Notes under the pieces: model-generated
The model's database searches: none
Told to the model about the DNA's origin: nothing
What the model saw: the letters and a program-made list of their open reading frames with translations, nothing else
Translations under genes and position numbers: made by a program
In this document: piece by piece, positions 22,240 through 34,078 of the stretch
How positions within the stretch are numbered: position 1 is the first letter of the stretch
Layout of the letters: each line of letters begins with the position of its first letter
DNA from: Capitulum mitella
Taxonomy: Eukaryota; Arthropoda; Thecostraca; Pollicipedomorpha; Pollicipedidae
Assembly (NCBI GenBank): GCA_030062745.1
Contig: CP099846.1
Span: 29,223,201-29,287,200 of the forward strand
Reading direction: 5' to 3'
DNA length: 64,000 nucleotides

Positions 22240-25200
22240 GTGCGCGTTCGTGCGAAACCCCTTTCCACTGCGCGTGTTTAAGTGGTTCTCAAGACCTAAA
22301 TGTATTCGGTATCGCATACGTTGGATACGTGATACATTGCGTAGGTAAAATGCCATCCAAGATTTGTGTTCGTGAGCTACACAAAGTGTTATTTCCCCCA
22401 GCCGAATGGCGTTTGATGATGGGAGTATGCGAAATACATCACACGCGTAGATGATTGATGCAGCCTATCCGGTGTGTCATCAAGTACCCAGATAATAGAT
22501 GCTCGAGATGATTTGATGCGTCCAGATTGCAAATCACGACCCGACTTAAGCTAGATTTGGCATTAGGTTCACAGAGGCTCAAAGGCACACAGACGCCCCC
22601 ATCTGGTCTCGCTGACGCCACAACCAAACGGCGAAACGTCTTCAAATTTTTAGTGCGCTCATTATCAGTTGTGCATATTTAGGTGAAACAGGTATCGAGG
22701 TCATCCAGGGCCATTTCAGTGTGATGTCATAAAGACGACAGCGTGTTACGATTTGGCAGGTTTTCAAGTTTGCTTGAGCTTTATCGCCGAAATGGTTGTA
22801 CAAGACGGCTGACAGTGGGCAGAAGGCGTTAAAATTTCACGAGTGGTAAATATGTACCATCCTCGACCTCACACAGAGCCATCATACGTGAAACGTTTCG
22901 GACAGTTTTTGAAAAATTGCGTCATTGCACGTCTTAAAGTCAGTTGTGGCAATTATTTCAAGTTTTGTGTCTGTGGAGTATTTAAGAGCATTTAATGAAT
23001 TTTGGTCGTGTTCATGTAGCTTTCCATGTTATATCAGACATATTTAAAACAAGCGTGTGGTTGACTTCGTAGTGCGCACGACTTGTGTCTCCATTTGCCG
23101 CAGAGAGACGTGCATTGCGTCTCTTGCATTCTTGTTCACTCGTGCTGGCGTTAGGGCGTCCGCAGCTTCCAATATGTAAACACAAAAAATCGGTTTCCCC
23201 GGAATCGGTCAAATGCTTCGACGTGGCCTGTGCCCGGATATATTATCTTGAGATTAAAGAATATGACATACCCCGGGGTCACATTATGAAGGGCAGGCAA
23301 TTGCCATTTAGTGGAGCCGAAATGATTCCGGAGTTTTTGAGTGTGGGTGTCTGACGACCCCCTTTCCCCAACAACCTCGAGGTGGCGAAATGTCCCAGCG
23401 TTTGCCGGGTTAAAAACTAAAATGTCATGTCTAGTGTTGCCCTCCAGGTTCACGTGTGTTGTGCTGCGTAAAATGTTGGGCTGACTGGCGCCAGTCATGT
23501 CATGTGCACAGTGTCCGAACCTCACTGAGGCAGGTTGTGGCTTCTTCCCCTTTCGCGGACGAGTGCTGTCTTTGTGGAAGATGTGCTGGGCCCAGCATCC
23601 CGCATAACTGCGGCTGCGGCCGCGTAACGGAAGGGTGCCTCGACCTCTCGCACCGCTCAACCTAAGCCCATCTAACTTTCTGAAATTAGACCCATCAGCC
23701 CGCTCGGTTCGGCAGGAAGCTGGCGCGGCGATGGAGGCTGCGATCGAACCAAGTCAGCTCCTCCGGCCGCCCCGGGCTGTCCGCCGCTGACGATGCCGGA
23801 GTGGTTCCCACCGTGTTTGGCCCGTATTGCTCGGCTAGTTTAACAGCGTTTACTGTGGCACCCCAATGGGACTGTCATGCCATGCTATGAGAGTTAAAGG
23901 AAATATGTGAAAATATATAGTCATTGAAGCAGTCTCAGCGCGGTATCCTTACCTGTCGTGTCGCAATTGCCGTTTGCAAGATGATGTAATAGAAAATCCC
24001 CGTGCAATGTGAGGAACCAGGCATTATTGATTGGCCCAAGTGCTTTTCACAAAAATGCCCCATTGTGATGCAATGGGAAGGCACTTTCCTCAAATTCCTC
24101 ACGATGTGGTTTGTTTGTTTGCTTTTTTTATTGAACGCAGTCTATTCGGGTCAGACGGCAGATGGTGGATGACGTTCATGAAGGCGTCTGTCATCTGTCG
24201 TCTGTCCCCATGCGATCAGAACTAAAAATAAACATTCTGGTGGTTGCGTCGTGTAGGCAAGCAGAAGACGTTTCTAACCAAATGACTTGGAAATATCCAG
24301 ACAACGTTCTTTTTTTGACAACCTAAGTAGTATACCATATCCTGTTTTTTAGTTAATGCTGGTCATCTGCATGTCGGCTCAAATCCACTTTCGCGTGGGC
24401 CCAAATTCGTATTGGCTAGGCTCGAGCCCTTCCAAAAGAATGCAAGACGACTCCCCGGCCACACGGAAGCAGATCCCTCCGCGCTTGACGTCAAGAGCAA
24501 ACCGAATCTGGCCCCGTCTGGCCCGCAGCCTCTCCCGCGCCGCTTAGAAACGGCGTCGTCCCGCGGCGCGCCGGCCGCGGCAGATCCACGCATTTCCAAT
24601 CAGTCTGGCCCATTGGAGGCGGGCTTCCGGGCGACGCCGGGGTTCGCCATTCGGCGGCATCACCAGATGACGCCGCCTGAAAGCGGGCAGCGCGGGGCGT
24701 CGGTGCCCGGCACGCCGCTGGCCCCGTGATTACAACACTGACCGGGCTTCTGATCCGACGCGTCCGCCCGGAGGGCGCACGCCTTCCACAGCTCTATACG
24801 GCCCACGTGGCGGCCGGCCGGGGCACGGAGTCACTGTGACGTCTGGACGTGGTTCACGTGGTTCACGGGGCGGAATGTACTCCCTCTGGACGTGACCGGA
24901 CTGACTGTTCTTGTTCTGTTTTTGCTTACGGTGTTTTCAATGCATGACAATGGGTGACGCCCCACTCCAAAAAGCAAAGAATATGAAGATTGAACGAATT
25001 TCCTCGAACGTGGTCGACCGTCTGCGGCTAAAGTCTCACATGTCGTATTTGCTGCCATGATGACGGCATTAAATATCGCGCATTTCGCGCTCAAGCCGTA
25101 CAAATGTGCCGTTTCCGAGCGGTGGCAAATCGCGTGTGAACCACTCAACTGAAAGCTCGCAAGCTGGATTGCTCCCTCAGGCAGTGGCTCGGAAATGCGC

Positions 25201-25860
25201 AAACCGGGCCCGGGTTGCTACCCGAAGTCACACGCAGTCCACTGATGACTGCCACTCGCGGAGGTGTTGCTCTTTGATCGCGGCCCCCCGCGCCGCCCTC
25301 TCGACGTAAATCAACGCTGATGTCTGTCAAAACAGTCGTCGTGCGAACTCTGTAGGTACGTCGAAGGCCTCTTCTAGGCAAACCAAACACCTCGCCGAGA
25401 TGGTGGCTGGAGGTAAGCACGGATCTCCCGCCTGAGCTCGCGGAATGGGAGATGGCTCGGCCGAGTGTCTCGAGTATTCACGCGCTGACGGTGTCTCTGC
25501 TAACCTGGGAAAACCTCAACATAAATCTTATCATGTTGTGTGGAAAGACGTTACCCAAAGCGGCTCCCAGCAACCAAGGACATGGCTAAGATTTCGCCAA
25601 GCAGGGGCCGAGACAAACCTAACCCCCCTCAAAACTGAAAGCTGCTGGGATTGTGACCATTCTGTTTTCGACTTCCAGAAATTTACTTTCATTTCCATTT
25701 TTGGCGCGTAAAAAAATTACTTTTTCAATTCAAGGTGCCCATGGGCCTCTTGGTCCCGCTAGGCGACGCTCCTGCCATAAACCAACTTAACCACGCTTCG
25801 CAATTCATGGGAGACGGCCGTAGATGATCACCCACTTGAACTCGTAAACTTGACCTGCTA
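22240..25860. other. No recognisable gene; GC-rich stretch at about 24420-25450
   Basis: AT-rich and mixed sequence with short frames. The part from 24420 to 25450 is CpG-rich with several overlapping frames on both strands (for example 24412-24729 + and 24831-25202 -), none with a recognisable domain. It could contain an unidentified first exon or promoter, and nothing decides that from sequence alone. Confidence 0.4.
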
Positions 25861-25883
25861 CGCATCTGCCTATGGCAGATGCG
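25861..25883. other. Perfect 10-bp hairpin
   Basis: CGCATCTGCC, loop TAT, GGCAGATGCG. It sits in a stretch (25850-25960) with repeated CAAGTCCTTTCCGG / CAAGTTCTTTCCGG words. It may belong to an unrecognised repeat. Confidence 0.6.
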
Positions 25884-26723
25884 AGCAAGTCCTTTCCGGA
25901 CTACGACTTGTGACTCTTGCAAGTTCTTTCCGGCAAGTCCACCGTAAGCGGACACCTTAGCGGTTCCTACCCGTGCGGAGCGATGGTGTGACAGATCCCC
26001 GTACGAGGGCACCTCGTGGCCCGAGGTCAGGTACATGCTGAGATGTGTCACGAAATATGTGTTACGTAGCTTGAGATAACCCTTACCAATCGATTCAGCT
26101 GGGGCTGGATTCTGGACAGAGCTCCTTCGATTAGTATTGACCAGTGAGGAGCCATGGGATGAAGTAATTACATGAGAATGGTACTTAAACGTGCCGGATG
26201 CGAATTACAAGGACAGGGATTGGGAATAGCATGGATGAATAAGGTGAATGTCAATCGATTCTTTTCTTTCGTTGGACTTCAGGCGTTTCGGCTTGCTTGA
26301 GCTTTTCACGTCTATTGAAATGGAGTTAAATAAATAGGGGGTGTCAAGATGTCCATCTTGGAGCATTTAACCCCAAGAGGCAGTGGAGGTAATAGGGTCA
26401 TGACAACACTAGGTTCTTACAAGTTGATGTCCGTGAAACTGAGATGAATCAGAGAAATATTAAAGGCATGAATGCTAATAATAACTAGGTCACTTTAAAA
26501 CTGGTTTAAAACGTTTATGAGGCGTCAGAAAGGCAGAAAGAAGGTTGGGAAGATCAGGCTATTTACCGCCCAGTAAAACTTCCTTAGGAAAAGCAATATT
26601 TTATGCGCGGCAAAAAGAAACCAACGGCAGACGATGCTCATAAAATTTCGGACAGGAGGAATGTTTTTTTACTTTAAAACGACGCTGGCAAGTGCCATAA
26701 GGTGGGGGCTGTCGTGAAAAGAT

Positions 26724-26789
26724 GGGGGAGTGATTCAGTCTAGTATGGCCAATGCGGGGGGAGTGATTCAGTCTAGTATGGCCAATGCG
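26724..26789. repeat. 33-bp tandem duplication
   Basis: Two identical adjacent copies of a 33-bp unit (GGGGGAGTGATTCAGTCTAG then TATGGCCAATGCG). It lies on the 3' side of the minus-strand LINE, where short tandem repeats are common. Confidence 0.9.
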
Positions 26790-26984
26790 AAATTTTGATA
26801 GTATCCTTTCTCTTCTCCTTTTTTCCTATTGGATGATGGCCATAGCCCCATGTGAGATTTCATTGTGTATAACTGTGTATGAGAAAGACCCTAGATTTCC
26901 AACTACTGCCACTGCAAGCTCGTAATACGCTTCGAGGAATTCTTGCCCGAATGGCGTTGTGGTCGATGGTAATACTTGTTATCT

Positions 26985-27293
26985 GTGTCAGACCCAACGC
27001 TTTCTTTGTTGCGCCTTCAGCGTTTTCATTTCCTTCTATACCACGGTAACCAGAGATCCATCAAAACCGTATTCTCACTCCTGTTACGCTTAAAACATGA
27101 TGAAGGACTGAAGGCTGATGATGTCGATGACAGGGTGATGTGTAAAATCCGAGTCGGTGAGAGCTTGAATAGCTGATTGGGAATCAGAACATGAAGCAAT
27201 GTGATGGGTGTTATGACTGTGTCGTTGGGTGTACTGAAGAACAAGGAAAAGAGAGCAAAGCTCAGAGATGTATACTGATGTGTTTTCTGGCAA
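26985..27293 (-). pseudogene. LINE RNase H domain remnant
   Basis: The frame from 27293 reads LPENTSVYISELCSLFLVLQ, then SDSQSAIQALTDSD and HHPVIDI. After a frameshift, WISGYRGIEGNENAEGATKK follows at about 27070-27000. These match the E (AEL), D (SDS) and final W(I/V)PGHxGIxGNExAD blocks of retrotransposon RNase H. The last block has Tyr for the usual His and Glu for the usual Asp, and a stop lies before it, so activity is lost. Confidence 0.8.
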
Positions 27294-28156
27294 ACGCCAA
27301 GAAATTTTTACACATTACACACACACATTACACACATCCTGTGCGATTCCCGTTTCTTGGAGCCATTGGTAATAGAACGACAAGGTTTGCACTGATTTTG
27401 CATGCGATAAAACATCTGCTATATGAATGGTGTAGTGATCTTATGTTTGCTGTTTTAAAAAAGAAAATATAAATTGGGCTTGAAGAGCAGCCATGGTTGA
27501 GCTTGCATCTTTGGAAGCGCTGTGACCTATGGTAAAGTAAATCAATACCTGAGGAATACTTGCTCATTTGTGACGCAATTGTAAGACCAGTCCTACGTTC
27601 AGCTGATCTTTCCAGGTTGTGGTGAATTTGAGGTCAAACGCTAAATGAGTTGTGTGTTGGATGAACCGAGCTCTGTTCGACTTTGGTGACATATCGCAAC
27701 GTGATCTGTTTCCGACTTATGTACAACGGCGTGACTGAGCTTCCACTTCCACTGATGTGGCTGGAGAAGCACGTGGAACGTCTAAAGCAAAGCGCAAAAA
27801 TGAATTTTGAACGACATTGAGAGATTATAAAAAGGCATCACTACCACCCGCGTATACTGCTGCACCATACTCAAGGATGGGTGACACCACAGACTTGCTC
27901 AAAAGAAGAAGCGTGCGTCTGTCAGTTCCTTGTCCGGATCCTCATACGGATCTAAAAAGGTTGAGATGCTTCATACATTTCTTTCAAACATGTTCGACGT
28001 GCCTCCACATGGGCAGTTTCTAATCTCAAGCGAAACAAAGGAATTCAAAAGATGACACAAAAGGGATGTTTTGATCGTGAATGCGAAGACTAAAAGCTGG
28101 GTCAATTCGCGGATGACTACTAAAATCACCACTGCCGAATTCTGTGCTGAAAAACG

Positions 28157-28417
28157 TCAACCGAAGCGATGCAACCATTCCTGCGTTTTGTTTAACGCTG
28201 CTTGTGGACGTGGGAGTGAGTGATCAGATGGGTTATCTAAACACCAAATTGCACCGTCATCGACAAACAAAGATGAACTGCCCGAGGGAAGATGACTAAA
28301 TAAATCATCGGTCATGAAATTAAACACGCGAACAAGACCCCACATTTTTGATGTCATGATGACGGCGAAAACTTCTAAAGGCCCGCTTTCGCTTGGCGAT
28401 GGCTTGGGCCACTGCAC
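28157..28417 (-). pseudogene. LINE reverse transcriptase catalytic core remnant
   Basis: Motif C reads LFVDDGAIWC, the usual (Y/F)xDD box, preceded by FNFMTDDLFSHLPSG and followed by QAALNKTQEWLHRFG, the usual spacing to the helix after the palm. Much of the upstream fingers and palm is missing: the frame passes directly from the PWW region at about 28430-28400 into the area near motif C. This points to an internal deletion of several hundred bases. Confidence 0.75.
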
Positions 28418-28429
28418 TTTTCCACCATG

Positions 28430-28970
28430 GTACTCGAGAACTGCGATGTAGTGATGGTGATGGTTTCCTCATTGGAATTGTCACAGTGGATGCGTTATAC
28501 GAAGTGTCAGTGATGAAATCTATATCGTGCTCTGGAGACCCGAAATGATCATGTTGAATAAAGCAATGTTCCTGGTCATCCCTGTGTGATGTCCCTATGT
28601 GGCGAAAATGTTGTATGAAGCATAATGGGGAAATAATCGCATTCGTGGATATCGCCATCTACACTCCAGTCAAACCACGTGCCGAGGGAAGGTGAGGACA
28701 ATGAAAGGTCGATGGCGGCTGTTGAGTGTGAGCTTAAATGATGAAACGTGCTCTTCTCCTTTTTCAACCCGAAAGCACCAAGCGCCGAGTGTCTATGAAG
28801 TCTCTGTTTTTGTTCCTCGGCGGTCAGTTGCTTGTGCTCCCTGCTCTAGGTTGGAAACTGTGACCATTAAAGTCACCATAAGTGATGGAAGGATTTGGAA
28901 ACTGCAAAACGACCATTAAGATATAGTAAAAGATCAGTATCATTCACGTGAGGTGACAAATATAACAAGC
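28430..28970 (-). pseudogene. LINE APE-type endonuclease C-terminal half
   Basis: GDFNGHSF (about 28890) matches the GDFNxHH box. TFHHLSSHSTAAIDLSLSSP followed by DWSVDGDIHECDYFPIML matches the ThxxxxxxSxIDLxxxS and SDHxPI boxes. SDH has decayed to CDY, removing a catalytic histidine. Stops separate the blocks. Confidence 0.8.
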
Positions 28971-30189
28971 TTAACCCTATTCCCGGCAGGGGGGCTGAAT
29001 CGGCCCCCCTCGGTTTTTTTGCTTGCCAATTCCAGGCTTTTTGACGCAGCTTCACGAAACTTGGTGACTTTTCCTAGCTATTCTTTCCACGCGCTGTGAC
29101 AAAATTTCACAATTCTACATTGCTCAGGGGCGGAGCCAGGCAACGTTTTTGGGAGGCACCTCAGGCAATTTTTGCCCCTGTTGAGGGTATAAGAAAAATG
29201 TCTGCCAAAAACAGAGTTTTTAAGATAAAACTTAAAACTTTATATGGATGTATAGCTAAATAGTTGGGCAATGTGCACACAAAATTTTGTTTGTCTGAGG
29301 TCACTTTACAAGGTTAGGTCAAGGTACCAAACGTCAAAATTTGTTTTTTTGCAATAATTTCGGTGCCGTTTTTTCAAATGCCAAACCCCGAATATATCTT
29401 TCGTAGAAAGGTGCCCTCTATTTGCGTACCAAGTTTCAGCTTGATATCAGGTCGGGTCACGGAGCTATGACCTAAAATGTCAGTGCGCATACCCTACATC
29501 GCAATAGCCATAAAATGAAATTTTTGGAATAGGCTGAATTCGAATGATTGAAAACGTTTACAGATGATATCAAATGCACACGAGATCATTCCAAGTGACC
29601 CCAAGGTCACTGGAGGTCATTTAAGGTCAAAGATCACAAGTTGATCTGAGAAACGTGTGACCATGGCAGTTCCCCCTTTTTCATGTCCCTGGCACCGCCT
29701 ATGCTAACATTATACAAACATTGTTATGCAATTCTTACTTCTTTAGCATAGCATGACTAGCAGAAGCCAAAAAAGTGTTTTTACCTTTTTTGTTCATTCT
29801 GTTGTTAGAAAATTAATCCTCTTATTTTTGAAACCCCGTGAACGCCCATGAATTTTCTCAAAATTTCAGATTTGTGGACCCATGGTAAAAGCCCTATCCA
29901 TAATCTCTCGATTCATGCCAGTTTCATTGAAATCGGTCGATAAACAACGAAGTTATAAGAAGTCCAAAAGTACCCCCCATTTTAACATTCTTGCCCCCCT
30001 GCATCCGCAAATTTCGAAATTTTGAAAATTTCTTTTTATAAAAATGTACTTTACGTCATGGCAAATCGATTGCCGTTTGTTGCGATGAAATCGGACTTGT
30101 AGTTCTCGAGATCTCTGGGGGGCCGAATCCGCCCCCCCCCCTCTGCCGGGAATCGACCATACCGTCTAGCCCTCCGGGAATAGGGTTAA
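28971..30189. mobile_element. TTAA-element family B, complete copy inserted in the LINE
   Basis: Bounded by TTAA at 28971-28974 and 30186-30189. Ends: TTAACCCTATTCCCGG on the left and its exact reverse complement CCGGGAATAGGGTTAA on the right. Removing it rejoins the LINE endonuclease. The subterminal sequence is a G-run, (C)TGAATC/CGAATC and a C-run at both ends (about 28989-29008 and 30117-30142). No frame longer than about 60 codons reads through, so it is non-autonomous. TTAA target and CCC start suggest piggyBac-type mobilisation. Copies: 40524-41761 (same orientation) and the fragment at 21765. Confidence 0.88.
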
Positions 30190-30497
30190 GTCAACAGTTC
30201 TACCATGTAAACATACTGAGCAGGTGACTACATGTGAAACTGTTAAGATGAATGTGTGCATGCGTTAAATCGTTACACATATGAAGTGCAGAGCCGCCGT
30301 GACGGTGTTTTACTGCAATTTCATCGTGATGATAAACTGAATAGTGGTTGTTTTCGCAATTTCCGCTGAGACAGGCGTTTCAGCAATTCAGACCGATGGT
30401 CTTAGGGAGGACGACTGGTGCAATGTCTGCTCTCTCCTTGATGCGCCTTAAACCTTTCCTGAAATCGGCACTTAAGCTGAAATGGCGATGTGCAATG

Positions 30498-31666
30498 CAA
30501 CCTCCGAAAGGGCCCCTGAGACGACAACAGCATAACACGGCGGATTACCCGTGAGACCGCCAGAAGGGCCACGGCGCCCCTGAGACGGCCAAGATGAGGA
30601 CTGAGTCCATAGAACGGCATAGGGACCCGTAGAATGTCATAGGGGTCCCGAATGAGTTTCACGGACCTGTGAAAAACTCAAGGTTCCTGACAAAGTCAGA
30701 GGGCTTCCGGGAGGGTTCATGAGGCTATGAGACGGCAAGATGGCCCCTAAGATGAATAGAAGGGCCCTGAAACTCTCAAAGGGCCCCTGGTACCGCAAAA
30801 TGGGCCCTAACACGGCAAAGGTCCATTAGATCGATTCAAGTGCCAGAGAGGTCCTGAGACGTCAAGAACTTAAGAGGGTGGCTAGCACGGCATAAGGAGA
30901 CCCTGGCCAGCCAGAGGGGCGTCTTGAACAGGGCTTCATCGGCATTGGCATCCTTCATTCATCTTCATTCATCGGCAACCTGCTCAACTTCGAGATGGGC
31001 ACCAAGTGGGCTACACTGGTCTTTTTGAAAACATGGGGTTCTTGATACAGTTAGGGGATCCTGGAAAGGTCAGGTGGGTCCTGAGACGGCAAAATGGGCC
31101 CCTACCCGGCAGATGACTCCTGAGATCGCCAAAAAGGTTGGAGGGTTCCTGCGAGGCAAAGACGATAGGAAGACGTCTGAGACGGTATGGGGCCCTGGAC
31201 GGCCCGAGGTTGTTGTTGCGAATGTGTTAGGCGGACTCCTGACACAGAAAACGTCCTGAGACTGCCAGTGAGGCTCCTGAAGCGCTAAGAGGCCCCTGAT
31301 ATGGCTAAAGGGGCCCTAAGACTGCCAGATATACCCCGTTTAACAAAGGAAGACCCCTGATACAGCCATGGGGACCACCAGAGGCGTTCAGTGAGCCCAT
31401 GGCACTGCACAGGAGCCCTGAAATCGCAAAAAGACTTGTGACCGCCAGAGGGCCCCTGAGACGGCAGAACTGCTCTTCGGAGGCGACAAAAGGGGCGCCT
31501 AGAACAGCACGTGACACATCGAGACTGACAAAATGGGGCCTTTGAGACTGCTAACTGGCAGCCTCGGGCAATAGCGGCTCCTGAAACTACTAAACCTTGA
31601 GACATCCAGACAGCCCCTGAAATGGCCAAAGAACCTAGAGGATAACCAGAGGCACCGCTTGTCACG

Positions 31667-31714
<48 letters not shown>

Positions 31715-32060
31715 AGAGAGAGACTTATAGAGGGGTCCTTGTTACTGCCTGAGAGGCTCCTTAGACGGTAAAAATGCCCCAGGGACGACAGGAGGAAACT
31801 CGAGATGGCTTAAGTGTCCCTGAAACTGTCAGATGGGTCTATGAGACTGTCCGAAGTGCCCCTGAAACTGCCGAAGGACAGCCTTAGACGTCTCGAGGGA
31901 TTCAGTTGTTAAAGGAATCTGAGACCATGAAGGGATCCTGACACGGTAGATGGCCCAAGACCACCAGAAGTGCCTCTGTAAATGCGCGAGGAAACGTAAC
32001 CTAAATTAGCAAAAAAGTCTCCTGAAACTAAAAGGGGCAGAGGGACTCCTGGAATAGGTA
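30498..32060. repeat. Degenerate minisatellite, unit about 20-21 bp
   Basis: The unit approximates GGGCCCCTGAGACGGCAAAA, repeated dozens of times with substitutions and length changes (for example gggccctgaaactctcaaag, ggcccctggtaccgcaaaat, gggccctaacacggcaaagg). The reading frames in it, such as 31285-31665 (-), reflect the repeat. Decay increases to the right, and an (AG)n tract interrupts it. Confidence 0.75.
31669..31726. repeat. (AG)n microsatellite
   Basis: AG run of more than 20 units with one CGCG interruption near its right end. Confidence 0.9.
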
Positions 32061-33640
32061 GAGACAAAACATTTGAAATAGAGGGAGGGACGCAGCCGTC
32101 TAAAATCCCTTTGTTAACGTATTTCGGCCACTTTATAGAACAATACGTAAAATTTCCTGAAATAGGGTGACGCCCTTGACTTTTTTCATTTAATTGATAT
32201 GATAAAGACGCATAATTAGGCCACATATTTTCCCTTGGGCCTGAGGATATGAAGTTTTTTTCATATCTGAAAAGCCAAAAAAATTATGGAGGGTCGGTCG
32301 AGAGGGGGCCCCGCGCCGACAATTCACTCCCCCGGGCGAAATCTTGGATCTGTCCCTTGGCACCTCCACTTCAAAAAGTGTGGGCCATGGAGCCTCTGGC
32401 TGTCCACGTTCCCACGCCTTTGTCGAACAACGCCAAACTTTTCCTCTACCTCATCCGACGAGCAGCAGGTGATGCAGCCACAGGACACCTGCTGCGTCAT
32501 CAGGAGACTGAAACAGCTGACGATGCGCCATGAAGGAGATGGTGAGCCCTGTCAGCTCTCGGGTGTGTCAACGGGAGGCAGCTGGCGGTGTGTCAGCAGT
32601 AAATAACAATGTGTTATTTACAAGCAACAAGCACAAGCATACATACAACAAGCAGTAAATAACAATGTGTGCCACGGAGGGGTTGGTGAATTCCCGGTTA
32701 CCACATGGTGTGTCAGCGGGAGACAGACTGACGAGTCACGGAGGAGTTGCGCTGCAACCTGTATCACCGGGCGCCAGGGGCGGAACTACCTGTACTGCGG
32801 TGTCGCTGACGCAACATCATTAATCCTGAAATTCAACATGGGCGTCCTGGAAATGCATGGAAACAACGGACCTAAATCACTCTCGGCAACACGGATCATT
32901 TGGACGCGGTTCCACCCCTGCGTGGCGGTGTCAGCAACAGAAATGTGACGAGCCGAAGACAGTCATTGAACCTGGTCGGGGGGGGGGGCGTCCCGGTTTG
33001 GGACGGGAGGGCGCCACGAGGAACACCACACTCACAGGGCTCTTCTCACGGGGAGGAGGGCTCTGCCAGACTTAGCTCCGATCGCAAGGTCCCCCGCGAT
33101 GCGCCTCAGAGCAGGTGCCCTCCCCGAACTGCCTGAGGCCCCGGAACCCAGACCCGCACAACCTCACGGAGCGAGTGGGATGGGGGAGGGGGGAATGGAT
33201 CGGACGCCACCCTCATTCCGAGCGGCGGCTTCGCGTCCGACAGGCAGCTGTCGGCGCGGTCTCACCGGCTGGCAGCGGTGACATTTATTCATGTGATCCA
33301 ATGCAGCACTGAGTCAGCGGACCCGAATCGGTATGCATGTTGCAGGAGACGGACGGGGACGGACTGGCAGGCTACTCACGAGTGCCTGGCTGTCGCCCCC
33401 CCCCCCCAGGACGTCGTCGTCGTTGTCCCCGTGATGAGCGTCCGGACTTCGACTCGTAAGCTGACCCTCGTGCTCAGGATCTGCAACGACGCATCGTCGG
33501 GAGCTCACGAGAGACACAGAGCGCGGGACCGGACGCGCGGGACGAATTCGTGAAGGGCATCGACGGCTTACTAAGTTTGGTGTTCTGCCAATGGCGTCCG
33601 GGCAGGGCCAAGACGTCGCAGCACGGCTGAGATCTGACCT
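32061..33640. other. No recognisable gene; GC-rich from about 32950
   Basis: Contains a short AACAAGCA/GTAAATAACAATGTG direct duplication (32598-32668) and GC-rich sequence with multiple simultaneously open frames (32857-33550). If the tetraspanin call is right, the right-hand end is downstream of its polyadenylation signal. Confidence 0.4.
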
Positions 33641-33645
33641 GAGGG

Positions 33646-33651
33646 TTTATT
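33646..33651 (-). promoter_or_regulatory. Candidate polyadenylation signal AATAAA for the tetraspanin
   Basis: AATAAA on the minus strand (TTTATT on plus) about 430 bases after the tetraspanin stop codon. A second AATAAA lies near 33287. The first in line is preferred. No transcript evidence is available. Confidence 0.4.
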
Positions 33652-34078
33652 GAACACGCCAACGATACGAGACACTGATACGTATTTGTTGGCTCTGCCT
33701 CTCTACGCTCTCAACCGCACGATTTTCATTTTGACAACGAGGAAGTTGCATGGGTCGTGATAAACGACATGAGACCCAGGACAGTGCGGAAAACCGCGAA
33801 ACAGCCCTCCCTCATCCTCCACAATCATCGTGGCCGCACGTGCGCCCAAGGCTCATCCGCTGGGACTGCCGATTTCGTCGTGCACGGTTGCGGTCGGCGG
33901 GGCACCTCATCGAGGCCGGAGTCCAGGAGAAGCGATCGCGGACCGCCAGCGTGCCCGACCTGTCTCCGCCTGTAGCGGCGTCTTCACACTGCAGCCTCCC
34001 AGCCGGGCCGCCACGGGGCCTTCATCCGGCGGCCGCCGTCGGCGCGGCCTCCAGCGCCGCCCCCGCGCCCGCTCCTCA

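Larger units (their letters stand above)
26980..30430 (-). mobile_element. Decayed non-LTR retrotransposon (I-group type, with RNase H), interrupted by a family B element
   Basis: Read on the minus strand, the order is APE-type endonuclease, reverse transcriptase, RNase H. The endonuclease is split: an upstream part at about 30430-30190 (GGSALHM-like, then VVTCSVCLHGRTVDL) resumes at 28970 with LYLSPHVND, GDFNGHSF at about 28890, and AIDLSLSSPSLG with CDYFPIML. The transposon at 28971-30189 sits exactly in this gap. After the endonuclease comes VPWWKSAVAQAIAKRKRAF, the RT motif FVDDGAIWC, and an RNase H that includes SELCSLF, SDSQSAIQAL and WISGYRGIEGNENAE. Stops and frameshifts occur throughout, so it is dead. 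Domain order and RNase H point to the I/Jockey-like group of LINEs. Both outer ends are uncertain. Confidence 0.8.
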
